NCBI GenBank assembly: GCA_964390645.1
Contig: CAYMLL010000023.1
Span: forward strand, 1 to 42,932
Origin: CAYMLL01 sp964390645
Lineage (GTDB): Bacteria > Planctomycetota > UBA8108
Reading direction: 5' to 3'
Length of the DNA: 42,932 nt
Shown here: positions 10,869 to 18,685 of the stretch, piece after piece
Layout: every line of letters begins with the position of its first letter
How positions within the stretch are numbered: the stretch's first letter is position 1
Made by a program: the position numbers and the translations under genes
Notes under the pieces: generated by a model
Databases searched by the model: none
Told to the model about the DNA's origin: nothing
Seen by the model: only the letters and a program-made list of their open reading frames with translations

Positions 10869-11564
10869 TCAGTCCCGACGTGTGTACTCGAGCATGGCCC
10901 GTCGTCCGAGACTCTGCGGCAGCTCGTACTCCAGGGCGACCCGTCCTGCGAAGCCGTCTCGAAACGCCTTGACAGACGCTTCTTCGAGCTCGGCGCGGGC
11001 ATTGGGGCCCTTGTAGAGCAGGAGACGCTCGAATCGATCGTGCACCGGAGAGAGGAGGCGGAGGACCTTCGCCACGGACCCCACCGCGCGACCGAATACC
11101 GTGTCGACGTGCTCCTCAGCCAGCACCGACTCGGCGCGATCGGCCACGACGGCAACGTTCTCGAGGTCGAGGCTCCGTGCGACTTCGGCGACGAATGCGG
11201 CCTTCTTGCGCGTGGATTCGCTGAGAATGAAGAGCTTCTCCGGGTAGACCACGGCGAGGGGAATGCCGGGGTAGCCGCCACCCGTGCCGATTTCGAGGAG
11301 GCTCCGGGAGCCATCGAAAACGCGCCAGGGAGCGAGGCTGTCGAGGACGTGCTTGATCGCGACTTCCCGGGTCGCCGTGATCGACGTCAGGTTCATCACC
11401 CGGTTGACCTCGAGCAGCCGGTCCCCGTGCCGTGCGGTCAGGTTGACGACGTGCTCGCGTCGTGGGAGGTCCCCCGGAAGTACCGTCTCGATGGTTCGAC
11501 GCAGGTCTCCCGCGTCTTCGTCCGGTTTGCTTGCCGGGTCGTCTCCGCGCCCGGAGCTGCTCAC
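10869..11564 (-). CDS. rsmG: 16S rRNA (guanine-N7) methyltransferase RsmG (GidB)
   Basis: A 231-residue SAM-dependent methyltransferase that modifies G527 of 16S rRNA (E. coli numbering). The SAM-binding loop LLEIGTGGGYPGIPLA follows the N-terminal segment NRVMNLTSITATREVAIKHV, whose NLT..T.....KH pattern is typical of RsmG. VFGRAVGSVAKVL matches the conserved (S/G)RA region. No ATG occurs before the conserved region. I chose the GTG at 11564, which overlaps the stop of the DUF1080 gene as GTGA, so the two are probably translationally coupled. The gene is not beside mnmG or parAB, its common partners in other bacteria. Without the coupled start the frame extends to 11882, but that extension is a shadow of DUF1080. 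Confidence 0.92.
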   Translation of the reverse strand: MSSSGRGDDPASKPDEDAGDLRRTIETVLPGDLPRREHVVNLTARHGDRLLEVNRVMNLTSITATREVAIKHVLDSLAPWRVFDGSRSLLEIGTGGGYPGIPLAVVYPEKLFILSESTRKKAAFVAEVARSLDLENVAVVADRAESVLAEEHVDTVFGRAVGSVAKVLRLLSPVHDRFERLLLYKGPNARAELEEASVKAFRDGFAGRVALEYELPQSLGRRAMLEYTRRD

Positions 11565-12433
11565 TTCTCGCGCAGCGGCTTGCGCTCGATCTCTCGCACC
11601 CAGATGTTGCGGTAGCTCACCTTCGAGCCGTGGTCCTGGATGAAGAAGGGCTGCTTGTAGTCCGCGGACACCGGCCTCCTGGAGTTTGTTCGTCCGTCCC
11701 AGATCTCGGCGTTGTCCTGAACCAGAACGCCGTTGTGCAGGACGGTGAAGGTGCCGAAGCGGATCTCCTTGCCCTTCTCGTCGAAGTACGGCGCGCGGAA
11801 GATGATGTCGTAGGTCTGCCACTCGCCCGGGGGACGGCACGCGTTGACCAGGGGTGGGTGCTGCTTGTAGACCGAGGCGCACTGCCCCATGATGCTCGAC
11901 TGGTGCTTGTAGTTGTCGAGCACCTGGATCTCGTAGGCTTCGTGGAACTTGATGCCGCTGTTGCCGCGGCTCTCGCCACCCTTCGTCGATCCGGCGGGCG
12001 TGCGGAACTCGAGGTGCATCTGGATGTCCCCGAACTTGCGCCTGGAGTGGATCGAGCCGCCCTGTACCGTCGCGACACCGTTCTCTACGATCCAGCCGGG
12101 CGCGCCTCCCTTGCCGTTCGTGAACTCCTTCGCGAGGTCCTTGCCGTCGAAGAGGACGATCGCGTCCGACGGGGGCTTCGTCGAGTCGCCGGCGTCGATC
12201 ACGCGCGGTGGCGCCGTGGGCTTCTCTCTCGCGGACCGACTCTCGACGGCCCGGTTCTCGACCGCGACCAGCGCCCCGATCAGCAGGGTTGTCGACAGGA
12301 AGATGGCCGGACCTTTCGCGGGCTTCATGCGTTTCGTGGACTTCATGGACTTCATGGCCTTCATGGACTTCGTGGAATGCGTGGGCTTCATGGAATGCGT
12401 CGAATGCGTGTCGCGGGGTTCCTCGTGAGTCAC
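11561..12433 (-). CDS. DUF1080 (3-keto-disaccharide hydrolase-like) exported protein
   Basis: A 290-residue protein with a DUF1080 beta-sandwich from about residue 78. It opens with IVLFDGKDLAKEF and includes GNSGIKFHEAYEIQVLDN and WQTYDIIFRAPYFD, all typical of the family. The family has laminarinase-like folds and acts in planctomycete and Bacteroidetes sugar metabolism. Keto-disaccharide hydrolysis is known for a few members only. A hydrophobic segment (AIFLSTTLLIGALVAV, residues 43-58) serves as signal or anchor. Before it lies a repetitive MKS/MKA stretch with in-frame ATGs at 12391, 12364, 12355, 12346 and 12328. I kept the GTG at 12433 because a good promoter ends just upstream and GGGAAG sits seven bases before it. 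The shortest start (12328) gives the most ordinary signal peptide. It is coupled to rsmG. Confidence 0.88.
   Translation of the reverse strand: MTHEEPRDTHSTHSMKPTHSTKSMKAMKSMKSTKRMKPAKGPAIFLSTTLLIGALVAVENRAVESRSAREKPTAPPRVIDAGDSTKPPSDAIVLFDGKDLAKEFTNGKGGAPGWIVENGVATVQGGSIHSRRKFGDIQMHLEFRTPAGSTKGGESRGNSGIKFHEAYEIQVLDNYKHQSSIMGQCASVYKQHPPLVNACRPPGEWQTYDIIFRAPYFDEKGKEIRFGTFTVLHNGVLVQDNAEIWDGRTNSRRPVSADYKQPFFIQDHGSKVSYRNIWVREIERKPLREK
12321..12409 (-). repeat. Degenerate 9-base tandem repeat inside the DUF1080 N-terminus
   Basis: On the minus strand, units close to ATGAAGTCC repeat with variants ATGAAGGCC, ACGAAGTCC, ATGAAGCCC and ACGCATTCC. They encode a MKS-MKA-MKS-MKS-TKR run rich in start codons. 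All units stay in the DUF1080 frame. The repeat may have expanded by slippage; it also reads open on the plus strand, but no gene is there. Confidence 0.7.
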
Positions 12434-12454
12434 GTCCGTTCTTCCCGAGCCTCG

Positions 12455-12483
12455 ATTACAATCGCAGCGCGGTGGATTGTCAT
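12455..12483 (-). promoter_or_regulatory. Sigma70-type promoter for DUF1080-rsmG
   Basis: On the minus strand ATGACA (12483-12478) is separated by exactly 17 bases from TGTAAT (12460-12455). Each hexamer differs from consensus at one position. The predicted start is near 12448, leaving a leader of about 15 bases that contains GGGAAG before the GTG at 12433. The -10 lies in a small palindrome, CGATTGTAATCG as read on the minus strand (12453-12464), which could be an operator. This separates DUF1080-rsmG from the PSD1-DUF1501 transcript. Confidence 0.6.
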
Positions 12484-12547
12484 CCCGAAACCCTCGTTCG
12501 CGCCACCGCGGACGCCCGGAGCCGGCCGTACCTGCCCGCGGTCGTGC

Positions 12548-14011
12548 TCACGCGAAGATGTCTCTGACGACGCGGCCGTGGACGTCTGTCAGACGGAAGT
12601 CACGTCCCGCGTAGCGGTGGGTCAGCTTCTCGTGATCCAGTCCCATGAGCGCGAGGACCGTCGCGTGGAGATCGTGGAGGTGAACCTTGTTCTCGACTGC
12701 GTAGTAGCCGTAATCATCGGTCGCTCCATAGCGGATGCCGCCGCGAACACCTCCTCCGGCGAGCCACATCGTGTAGCCGTGAGGGCTGTGGTCGCGGCCG
12801 TCGCGATTGCCTTGCTCGGTGGGTGTGCGGCCGAACTCGCCTCCCCAGAGGACGAGCGTGTCGTCGAGAAGGCCGCGTGACTTCAGGTCCGCGAGCAACC
12901 CGGCGATCGGCTTGTCGACCTCCGCAGCGTTCCGGGCATGATCGCGACGCAGGCTGCCGTGCTGATCCCACTTGTAGCTGTGAGTGCACTGCACGAAGCG
13001 CACGCCGGCCTCCGCGAAGCGCCGCGCCATCAGACACTGGCGGCCGAAGTTCTCGGTGCGATCGTCGTCGATACCGTAGAGACGGAGGGTCGCTTTCGTC
13101 TCGCTGGAGAGATCCTGGACCTCGGGCGCCTCGGTCTGCATGCGATACGCGAGCTCGAAGGACTCGATGCGGCTCTCGAGATCGCTGTCCGGGCCGAGAC
13201 CCGCGAGGTGCTCGAGGTTCAGCTCGCGCAGGAGGTCCAGCTCGCGGCGCTGGACCGCGGGTGGCGTATCGTGGTTCTCGATGAAGGGGATCTTCGCCTT
13301 CTTCGCCGGCACGTTCGTGAAGCCGATCGGCGTGCCCTGGTAGTGCGCCGGCAGAAAGGCCGAACTCCATGCGTTAACACCGCCGTGACCGAGGGTCGGG
13401 CAGATCGTGATGAACCCGGGAAGGTTGACGTTCTCGCTGCCCAGGCCGTAGGTGATCCACGAACCCATGCTCGGGCGCACGAAGGTGTCGCTACCGGTGT
13501 GCAGCTCGAGCAGCGCGCCGCCGTGGCGGGAGTTCGAGCCGTGGACCGAATTGATCAGGCAGATGTCGTCGATTCGCCGGCCTATATTCGGGAAGAGCTC
13601 GCTGACGTGGATGCCGCTCTCGCCGTGGCGTCGGAAGGTGAACGGGGACCTCAGCAGGTTGCCGGTCTTGCCGGAGACGATGCGGGGCTTCGCGAACGGG
13701 AGCTTCTTGCCGTCGTCGCGCTGAAGCAGTGGCTTGTGATCGAACGTGTCGACCTGTGAGGGACCGCCGTGCATGAAGAGGAAGATGATGCGCCTGGCCC
13801 GGGTCCGGTGATGGCTCTGCCGCGGGGCCAGCGGTCCGGTCGCAGCGCGGGTCTCCTGTTGCGCGAGCATCCATGACAGGGCCAGGCCGCCGAAGCCCGC
13901 GCAGCTCGTGCGCAGCATCTCGCGACGCGATCCCGGTCGATTACCCGGCGGACTCCAGTGTCGCCAGCTCGCGTCGGGGATGCGGTGTCTCCTCGGCACG
14001 TTTCGTGTCAC
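12548..14011 (-). CDS. DUF1501 (sulfatase-fold) protein with twin-arginine signal
   Basis: A 487-residue protein of the DUF1501 family, related to alkaline phosphatase/sulfatase folds and abundant in Planctomycetes next to PSD1 genes. The catalytic activity is not established. The N-terminus carries a Tat-type signal (GSRREMLRTSCAGFGGLAL). The body shows IIFLFMHGGPSQVDTFDHKP near residue 75, NSRHGGALLELHTGS, and the C-terminal LWGGEFGRTPTEQ with DHSPHGYTMWLAGGGV. Together these support the assignment. The frame is open to 14122, but the GTG at 14011 overlaps the PSD1 stop codon as GTGA and gives the expected Tat leader. Translational coupling to PSD1 is likely, and the pair probably acts together at the cell envelope. 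Confidence 0.93.
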   Translation of the reverse strand: MTRNVPRRHRIPDASWRHWSPPGNRPGSRREMLRTSCAGFGGLALSWMLAQQETRAATGPLAPRQSHHRTRARRIIFLFMHGGPSQVDTFDHKPLLQRDDGKKLPFAKPRIVSGKTGNLLRSPFTFRRHGESGIHVSELFPNIGRRIDDICLINSVHGSNSRHGGALLELHTGSDTFVRPSMGSWITYGLGSENVNLPGFITICPTLGHGGVNAWSSAFLPAHYQGTPIGFTNVPAKKAKIPFIENHDTPPAVQRRELDLLRELNLEHLAGLGPDSDLESRIESFELAYRMQTEAPEVQDLSSETKATLRLYGIDDDRTENFGRQCLMARRFAEAGVRFVQCTHSYKWDQHGSLRRDHARNAAEVDKPIAGLLADLKSRGLLDDTLVLWGGEFGRTPTEQGNRDGRDHSPHGYTMWLAGGGVRGGIRYGATDDYGYYAVENKVHLHDLHATVLALMGLDHEKLTHRYAGRDFRLTDVHGRVVRDIFA

Positions 14012-17000
14012 TCCGTGTACGCGAACTCGTTGGTGGCGAGCAGCGTGCGGGCGAGGCTTCGCCACGCACCGGTTCGCACCTCGGTTGCATCCGTCCTGGT
14101 CCTCGTGTAGTCCGCCTCGCAATCGTGGAGAAAGCGCGACGCGCGCTCGCGTTCCTCGCTGGTGGCGGGACGACCGAGCACGCGCAGGAAGAGGAAATCT
14201 AGTCGTCCGCTCTCGTCAAGATCCTCGCGTGCGAGGAGGTTCTCGGCGAGCGCTCGGAGCTCCGCAGCGACGAACTGGCTGTTCATCAGCAAGAGCGCCT
14301 GCGGGGCGACGGTCGTTGTCGGTCGATCGCCTGTGAGCACTGCCGGATCGGGAAAATCGAAAACCTGGAGCACCTGGTAGACGGCGCTACGCAGCACCGG
14401 GAGGTAGACGGAACGTCGGGTCGAGTCGTAGGTGTTCCGCTTCGAGGCCGTGCCGGTCACGTAGGCGCGATCCGCCGCGGTCAGAAGCTGTCCGCCGATG
14501 GCGCGGTCGAGCCGGCCGCTGATCGCCAGCACGGCGTCGCGCAACGCTTCCGCTTCCAGGCGTCTGCGATCACGTCGCCAGAGGAGACGGTTCGCGGGAT
14601 CCTTCGCGTGAGCGTCCGGATCGAAGCGCGAGCTCATGCGATAGGTGGTCGACAGGACGATCTCGCGGTGGAGCGCCTTCATCGACCAGCCGCTTTGGAC
14701 GAAGCGGCTTGCCAGCCAGTCGAGGAGCTCCGGATGGCTCGGTCGTCCGCCGAGGCGTCCGAAGTTGTCCGGGGTCGGTACGATTCCCGCGCCGAAGTGC
14801 CAGCGCCAGATGCGGTTGACGATAACACGGCTCGTCAGTGGATGGCTGTCGGATGTGATCCAGCGGGCCAGCTCGAGCCGTCCGCTGCGGGTCGAGTCGA
14901 TCGGCTCCTGTTCCTCGCCGGCGATGGCTCTCGGGAAGCGACGCGGCACTTCCTCCCCGAGTGTCAGGTAGTTTCCGCGCAAGTGCACGCGCATGTTGTT
15001 GATCTCACCCTCGGCCACTCCCATGGCCCGCGGCGGCGTCGGCTTCTTCCGGTCGATCTCCTCGGTCTGCTTGCGGAGGCGGTCGACTCGGGCCTTCGTC
15101 TCGTCATCGTGGTAGAGGCCCGGCATCGTGACGGCGTTCGCCGGACTCTTCGCATCGGCGAGAGCGGCGGCGAGGGCTTCCTCGTGATCGCCCGGGAGCT
15201 CGACGCGGCCCGCGAGCCATGAGTGAAACTCGCGCAGGACGCCTGGGTGGAGCTTTCGCTCCCGGGCGAGCGTCTCGGTGGTCTTGCCCCACTTGCGGGC
15301 GGTCGGGGCCTTCGGCGGATCTATCGGCACGAGCGTGAGCTTGTCGAGGTGGGGGACCGGTCCGCCACTCCTCGAGATGCGCAGCACGTTCTTGCCTTCG
15401 AGAAACGGATAGGCGCCGACGACGAACCACCGCTGCCGGTCCGGGAACCAGGAGCCAGTGACCTGGTGCGCCGCCCGATCCGTGACGTTCTTGCCGTTGA
15501 TCTCGACGCGCACCGGCCGCGAGTCAGCCGCTGCATGCCGGATCTCGAGCTGCCAGGGACCACCGCGAGTCAGGCTGATGTCGTACTCCGAGTGGCAGCT
15601 CCTGGCGCTGAGGAGGACGCCGATCCCTTGTCCGTAGTGGGTCGTGTCGACGACCAGATCGCCGCCCTTGCGCTGGAACTTCTCGAGCTCGATCACCACG
15701 GCTCCGCGGGCTGCCAGCTGCTTCGCATCGAGCGTCCCGCCGAGGGGCTTCCCGGTGACCAGGGCGGGCGGAGGCGGAAAGCGATGGAGCTCGATCGCGG
15801 CGTCTAGGTAGGCCGGAGCGTTCCGGCGGATCGTCCGCAACACCGCTGCGTCGGCTTCCCTCATCAAGGTCCCCAGGCGCCTTCTCGACGACTCGATCTC
15901 GCGCGTGTGAGCGGCGAGGGCCGTCCGGAACCGGCGCGTCCGGATGTCCTGTTCACGCCACTTCGCCACGACCTTGAAGTTCTCCATCGTCCTGGTCGAC
16001 TTGAAGATCGCCGCGAGCGAGTAGTAGTCTTCGATCGGGATCGGGTCGAACTTGTGGTCGTGGCAGCGCGCGCAGCCGACCGTGAGAGCGAGGAAGGCGC
16101 GCGAGGTCGTGTCGACCTGCTCGTCGACGATGTCGAGCTGCATCTTGCGACCGTCGTCGCACGCGAGCATCTTCGGGCCGACCGACAGAAAGCCCGTGGC
16201 GATGCGCCATCGCACATCGTCGTCCGGATTCCCGCTGTCGGGAAGAAGATCGCCGGCGAGCTGTTCCTTTACGAAGTCGTCGAAGGAGGTGTCGTTGTTG
16301 AACGCGCCCAGTACGTAGTCGCGGTAGCGCCACGCGTGAACGTAGGCGAGATTCTCGTCGAGGCCGTTCGAGTCGGCATAGCGCGCCACATCCAGCCAGT
16401 GCCGTCCCCAGCGCTCCCCGTGGCGAGGCGAGGCGAGCAGTCGATCGACGACCTTCTCGCAGGCGTCGGGTGACTCGTCCTCGAGAAACCCCGCGATCTC
16501 GTCGGGCGTCGGAGGGAGGCCGGTCAGGTCGAAGCTCAGCCGGCGGATCAGTGTGCGCCTGGACGCTGGGGGAGCCGGCCGCAGCGACTTCGCCTCGAGC
16601 TTCGCGAGCACGAATCTGTCGAGCGGCGAGCCCGACCAGGCGGTGTTCCGGACCGGCGGTGGCGGGTACGAAACGACCGGTCGGAAGGACCAGAAGCCGC
16701 GATTCCCGTCGGTGGTGCGAGGCGCATTCCCCGGCCCGGCAGGATCCCGGCTCTCCGGCGTCGCCGTGGGGTTTTCGAGGGGCCAGGGCGCACCCATTCT
16801 CACCCACGTGGTGAGGTCGGAGATCTCGCGCCCGGGCAGCTTCGTCTCGGGCGGCATCGCCGGCTTCTCGCGGTGACGGACCGCACGCACCAGCAGGCTC
16901 GCGTCCGGGTCGCCCGCAAGGATGGCCGGTCCGGACTCTCCGCCGCGCAGCAGCGCCTCGCGCGAGTCCAGGCGCAGTCCGCCGCGCTGGCGCTTCTCGC

Positions 17001-17187
17001 CGTGGCACTCGCCGCAGCGCTCGATCAGAACGGGTCGCACTCGCGTCTCGAAGAAGCGGGCGGGGTCGGCGTGGGCGACGGTCGGCCACGCCAAGGCACA
17101 CAGCAGAACGCCGAGCGTCGGTGTCCGTGGCCTCGGGCCAGAGCCGTGCTTCGGTGTGCGGGTGGTCCACATCCGAAGGCTCAGCAT
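14008..17187 (-). CDS. PSD1-type protein: cytochrome-c-like, DUF1549, carbohydrate-binding-like insert, DUF1553
   Basis: A 1059-residue exported protein of the planctomycete PSD1 group. A signal peptide (VLLCALAWPTVAHA) is followed by a cytochrome-c-like domain with CGECH near residue 55 and MPP downstream. DUF1549 spans about residues 180-385 (LSFDLTGLPPTPDE, HWLDVARYADSNG, a second CARCH). Residues about 490-620 form a beta-sandwich insert resembling CBM6/35-like modules (VDTTHYGQGIGVLLSA, PVRVEINGKNV). DUF1553 runs from about 740 to the end (TSRVIVNRIWRWHFG, LSTTYRMSS). Such proteins are thought to take part in extracellular polysaccharide handling; their reaction is unknown. The ATG at 17187 was chosen; 17172 is equally possible and the frame is open to 17289. 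The stop overlaps the DUF1501 start. Confidence 0.93.
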   Translation of the reverse strand: MLSLRMWTTRTPKHGSGPRPRTPTLGVLLCALAWPTVAHADPARFFETRVRPVLIERCGECHGEKRQRGGLRLDSREALLRGGESGPAILAGDPDASLLVRAVRHREKPAMPPETKLPGREISDLTTWVRMGAPWPLENPTATPESRDPAGPGNAPRTTDGNRGFWSFRPVVSYPPPPVRNTAWSGSPLDRFVLAKLEAKSLRPAPPASRRTLIRRLSFDLTGLPPTPDEIAGFLEDESPDACEKVVDRLLASPRHGERWGRHWLDVARYADSNGLDENLAYVHAWRYRDYVLGAFNNDTSFDDFVKEQLAGDLLPDSGNPDDDVRWRIATGFLSVGPKMLACDDGRKMQLDIVDEQVDTTSRAFLALTVGCARCHDHKFDPIPIEDYYSLAAIFKSTRTMENFKVVAKWREQDIRTRRFRTALAAHTREIESSRRRLGTLMREADAAVLRTIRRNAPAYLDAAIELHRFPPPPALVTGKPLGGTLDAKQLAARGAVVIELEKFQRKGGDLVVDTTHYGQGIGVLLSARSCHSEYDISLTRGGPWQLEIRHAAADSRPVRVEINGKNVTDRAAHQVTGSWFPDRQRWFVVGAYPFLEGKNVLRISRSGGPVPHLDKLTLVPIDPPKAPTARKWGKTTETLARERKLHPGVLREFHSWLAGRVELPGDHEEALAAALADAKSPANAVTMPGLYHDDETKARVDRLRKQTEEIDRKKPTPPRAMGVAEGEINNMRVHLRGNYLTLGEEVPRRFPRAIAGEEQEPIDSTRSGRLELARWITSDSHPLTSRVIVNRIWRWHFGAGIVPTPDNFGRLGGRPSHPELLDWLASRFVQSGWSMKALHREIVLSTTYRMSSRFDPDAHAKDPANRLLWRRDRRRLEAEALRDAVLAISGRLDRAIGGQLLTAADRAYVTGTASKRNTYDSTRRSVYLPVLRSAVYQVLQVFDFPDPAVLTGDRPTTTVAPQALLLMNSQFVAAELRALAENLLAREDLDESGRLDFLFLRVLGRPATSEERERASRFLHDCEADYTRTRTDATEVRTGAWRSLARTLLATNEFAYTE

Positions 17188-17239
17188 AACTGCGTCGTGG
17201 GGACTGTGCCAGGAGGCTCTCGGAACTCGGGGAATGTCG

Positions 17240-17268
17240 TTGGACAGGGCGGCGGATCGGCGTATGTT
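17240..17268 (+). promoter_or_regulatory. Candidate promoter of the tandem cyclophilin gene
   Basis: TTGGAC (17240-17245) and TATGTT (17263-17268) are 17 bases apart, with an expected start near 17275. The hexamers match consensus at three and four positions, so this is moderate evidence. It argues against the in-frame ATG at 17264, which would lie inside the -10. Confidence 0.35.
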
Positions 17269-17311
17269 TGGGCCGAAGACCCGAACCACTCCGCGTCACG
17301 AGGTATCAGCC

Positions 17312-18676
17312 GTGATCTACAGCCGGAATCTCTCCCGCATTTCGCTCCTCGTCTTCTGTCTCGTCGGTCCCTCGGTGGGGTGGGCGCAAGTTGACGGAAA
17401 AACGGCGAAAGGCGCTGCCGCCGCGCCGTCGGAGGTCGACTCCGCGATTGCCACGATCGAAGCCTTCATCAAGTCGAAGGGCATCGATACCGGCAAGGAC
17501 GGCTGGAGGAAGAACCTCTCGAAACCTCCGCAGGCCGACTTCGACCCCGGCAAGGACTACTACTGGGTCCTGAAGACTAACACGGGGTTCATCGCGGCGC
17601 GGTTGCGCCGTGAGGGCGCCCCTATGCACGTGTCGTCGACGATCTACCTGACACGACTCGGCTTCTACGACGGGCTTGTCTTTCACCGTGTCATTCCCCG
17701 CTTCATGGCGCAGGGGGGCTGTCCGGACGGCACCGGACGCAGCGGCCCCGGCTACGTGTACCCGGGCGAGTTTTCCCCCAACCTGCGCCACGACAAGTCG
17801 GGTCTGCTGAGCATGGCGAACGCCGGTCCGGGCACCGACGGCAGCCAGTTCTTCATCACCTTCGGTCCGACGCCGCATCTCGACGACAGGCACACGATCT
17901 TCGGTGAGGTGGTCGGCGGAGTCCCGACCCTGCGACTGCTGGAGCGGGCTGGCACCCAGTCGGGTCGGGTGCAAGAGTCGCTGACGATCCGCAAGTGCGA
18001 GATTCGCGTCGAGGGTCGCGTGAATGCGGACATCGCCTCCTTCGAGAAGTTCATCAAGTCCCAGAAGGTCGACAAGACGAAACCTTCGTGGAGGAAGAGC
18101 CTCTCGGGCCCCCCGAAGGCCATCTTCGATCGGAGCAAGCAGTTCTACTGGACGCTGAAGACGAACAAGGGCGACATCAGGATCAAGCTCTTGCCCGACG
18201 TCGCGCCGAAGCATGTCGCGTCGACGATGTACCTGACGCTCCTGGGCTTCTACGACGGTTTGAGCTTCCACCGTGTCATCAGCGGCTTCATGGCGCAGGG
18301 AGGATGTCCGGATGGCGACGGGCGGGGTGGTCCCGGGTATCAGTACGGCGGCGAGTTCGCGGCGGATGTGAAGCACGATCGCGCCGGGCTTCTCAGCATG
18401 GCCAACGCCGGCGCGGGAACCGATGGAAGCCAGTTCTTTCTCACCTTCGTGCCGACGCCGTGGCTCGACAACAAGCACACGATTTTCGGCGAGATCGTCG
18501 GGGGCAAGGACGCCCTGGACAAGCTGGAGAAGGCCGGATCGCCCACTGGAAGGACCAGCGAGCCCCTGTCGATCCGCAAGGCGGAGGTCACCATCGAGGT
18601 CGCCGAGAAGCCCGCTGGGAAAGCCCCGGCTGCATCGGGGAAGAGCGGGGCTGCCTCGGGCAAGAGCGGGGGCTGA
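17312..18676 (+). CDS. Exported tandem cyclophilin (two peptidyl-prolyl isomerase domains)
   Basis: A 454-residue exported protein that catalyses cis-trans isomerisation of prolyl bonds, probably in the periplasm. The signal peptide VIYSRNLSRISLLVFCLVG is followed by two cyclophilin domains at roughly residues 90-230 and 290-430. Both contain FHRVI, FMAQGGCPDG, GTDGSQFF and a HTIFGE segment, so both look catalytically competent. Each is preceded by a similar helical segment of about 45 residues (IEAFIKSKGIDTGKDGW and FEKFIKSQKVDKTKPSW), showing that a whole unit was duplicated. The tail is Ala/Gly/Ser/Lys-rich. The GTG at 17312 was preferred because it starts the signal peptide and lies downstream of a candidate promoter. 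It converges on the DUF819 gene with nine bases between stops. Confidence 0.92.
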   Translation: MIYSRNLSRISLLVFCLVGPSVGWAQVDGKTAKGAAAAPSEVDSAIATIEAFIKSKGIDTGKDGWRKNLSKPPQADFDPGKDYYWVLKTNTGFIAARLRREGAPMHVSSTIYLTRLGFYDGLVFHRVIPRFMAQGGCPDGTGRSGPGYVYPGEFSPNLRHDKSGLLSMANAGPGTDGSQFFITFGPTPHLDDRHTIFGEVVGGVPTLRLLERAGTQSGRVQESLTIRKCEIRVEGRVNADIASFEKFIKSQKVDKTKPSWRKSLSGPPKAIFDRSKQFYWTLKTNKGDIRIKLLPDVAPKHVASTMYLTLLGFYDGLSFHRVISGFMAQGGCPDGDGRGGPGYQYGGEFAADVKHDRAGLLSMANAGAGTDGSQFFLTFVPTPWLDNKHTIFGEIVGGKDALDKLEKAGSPTGRTSEPLSIRKAEVTIEVAEKPAGKAPAASGKSGAASGKSGG

Positions 18677-18685
18677 TCGCCCGGA

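Noticed and set aside
12318..12428. Plus-strand frame encoding FMDFMAFMDF-type repeats
   Set aside because: It is the antisense reading of the DUF1080 N-terminal repeat and has no start signals.
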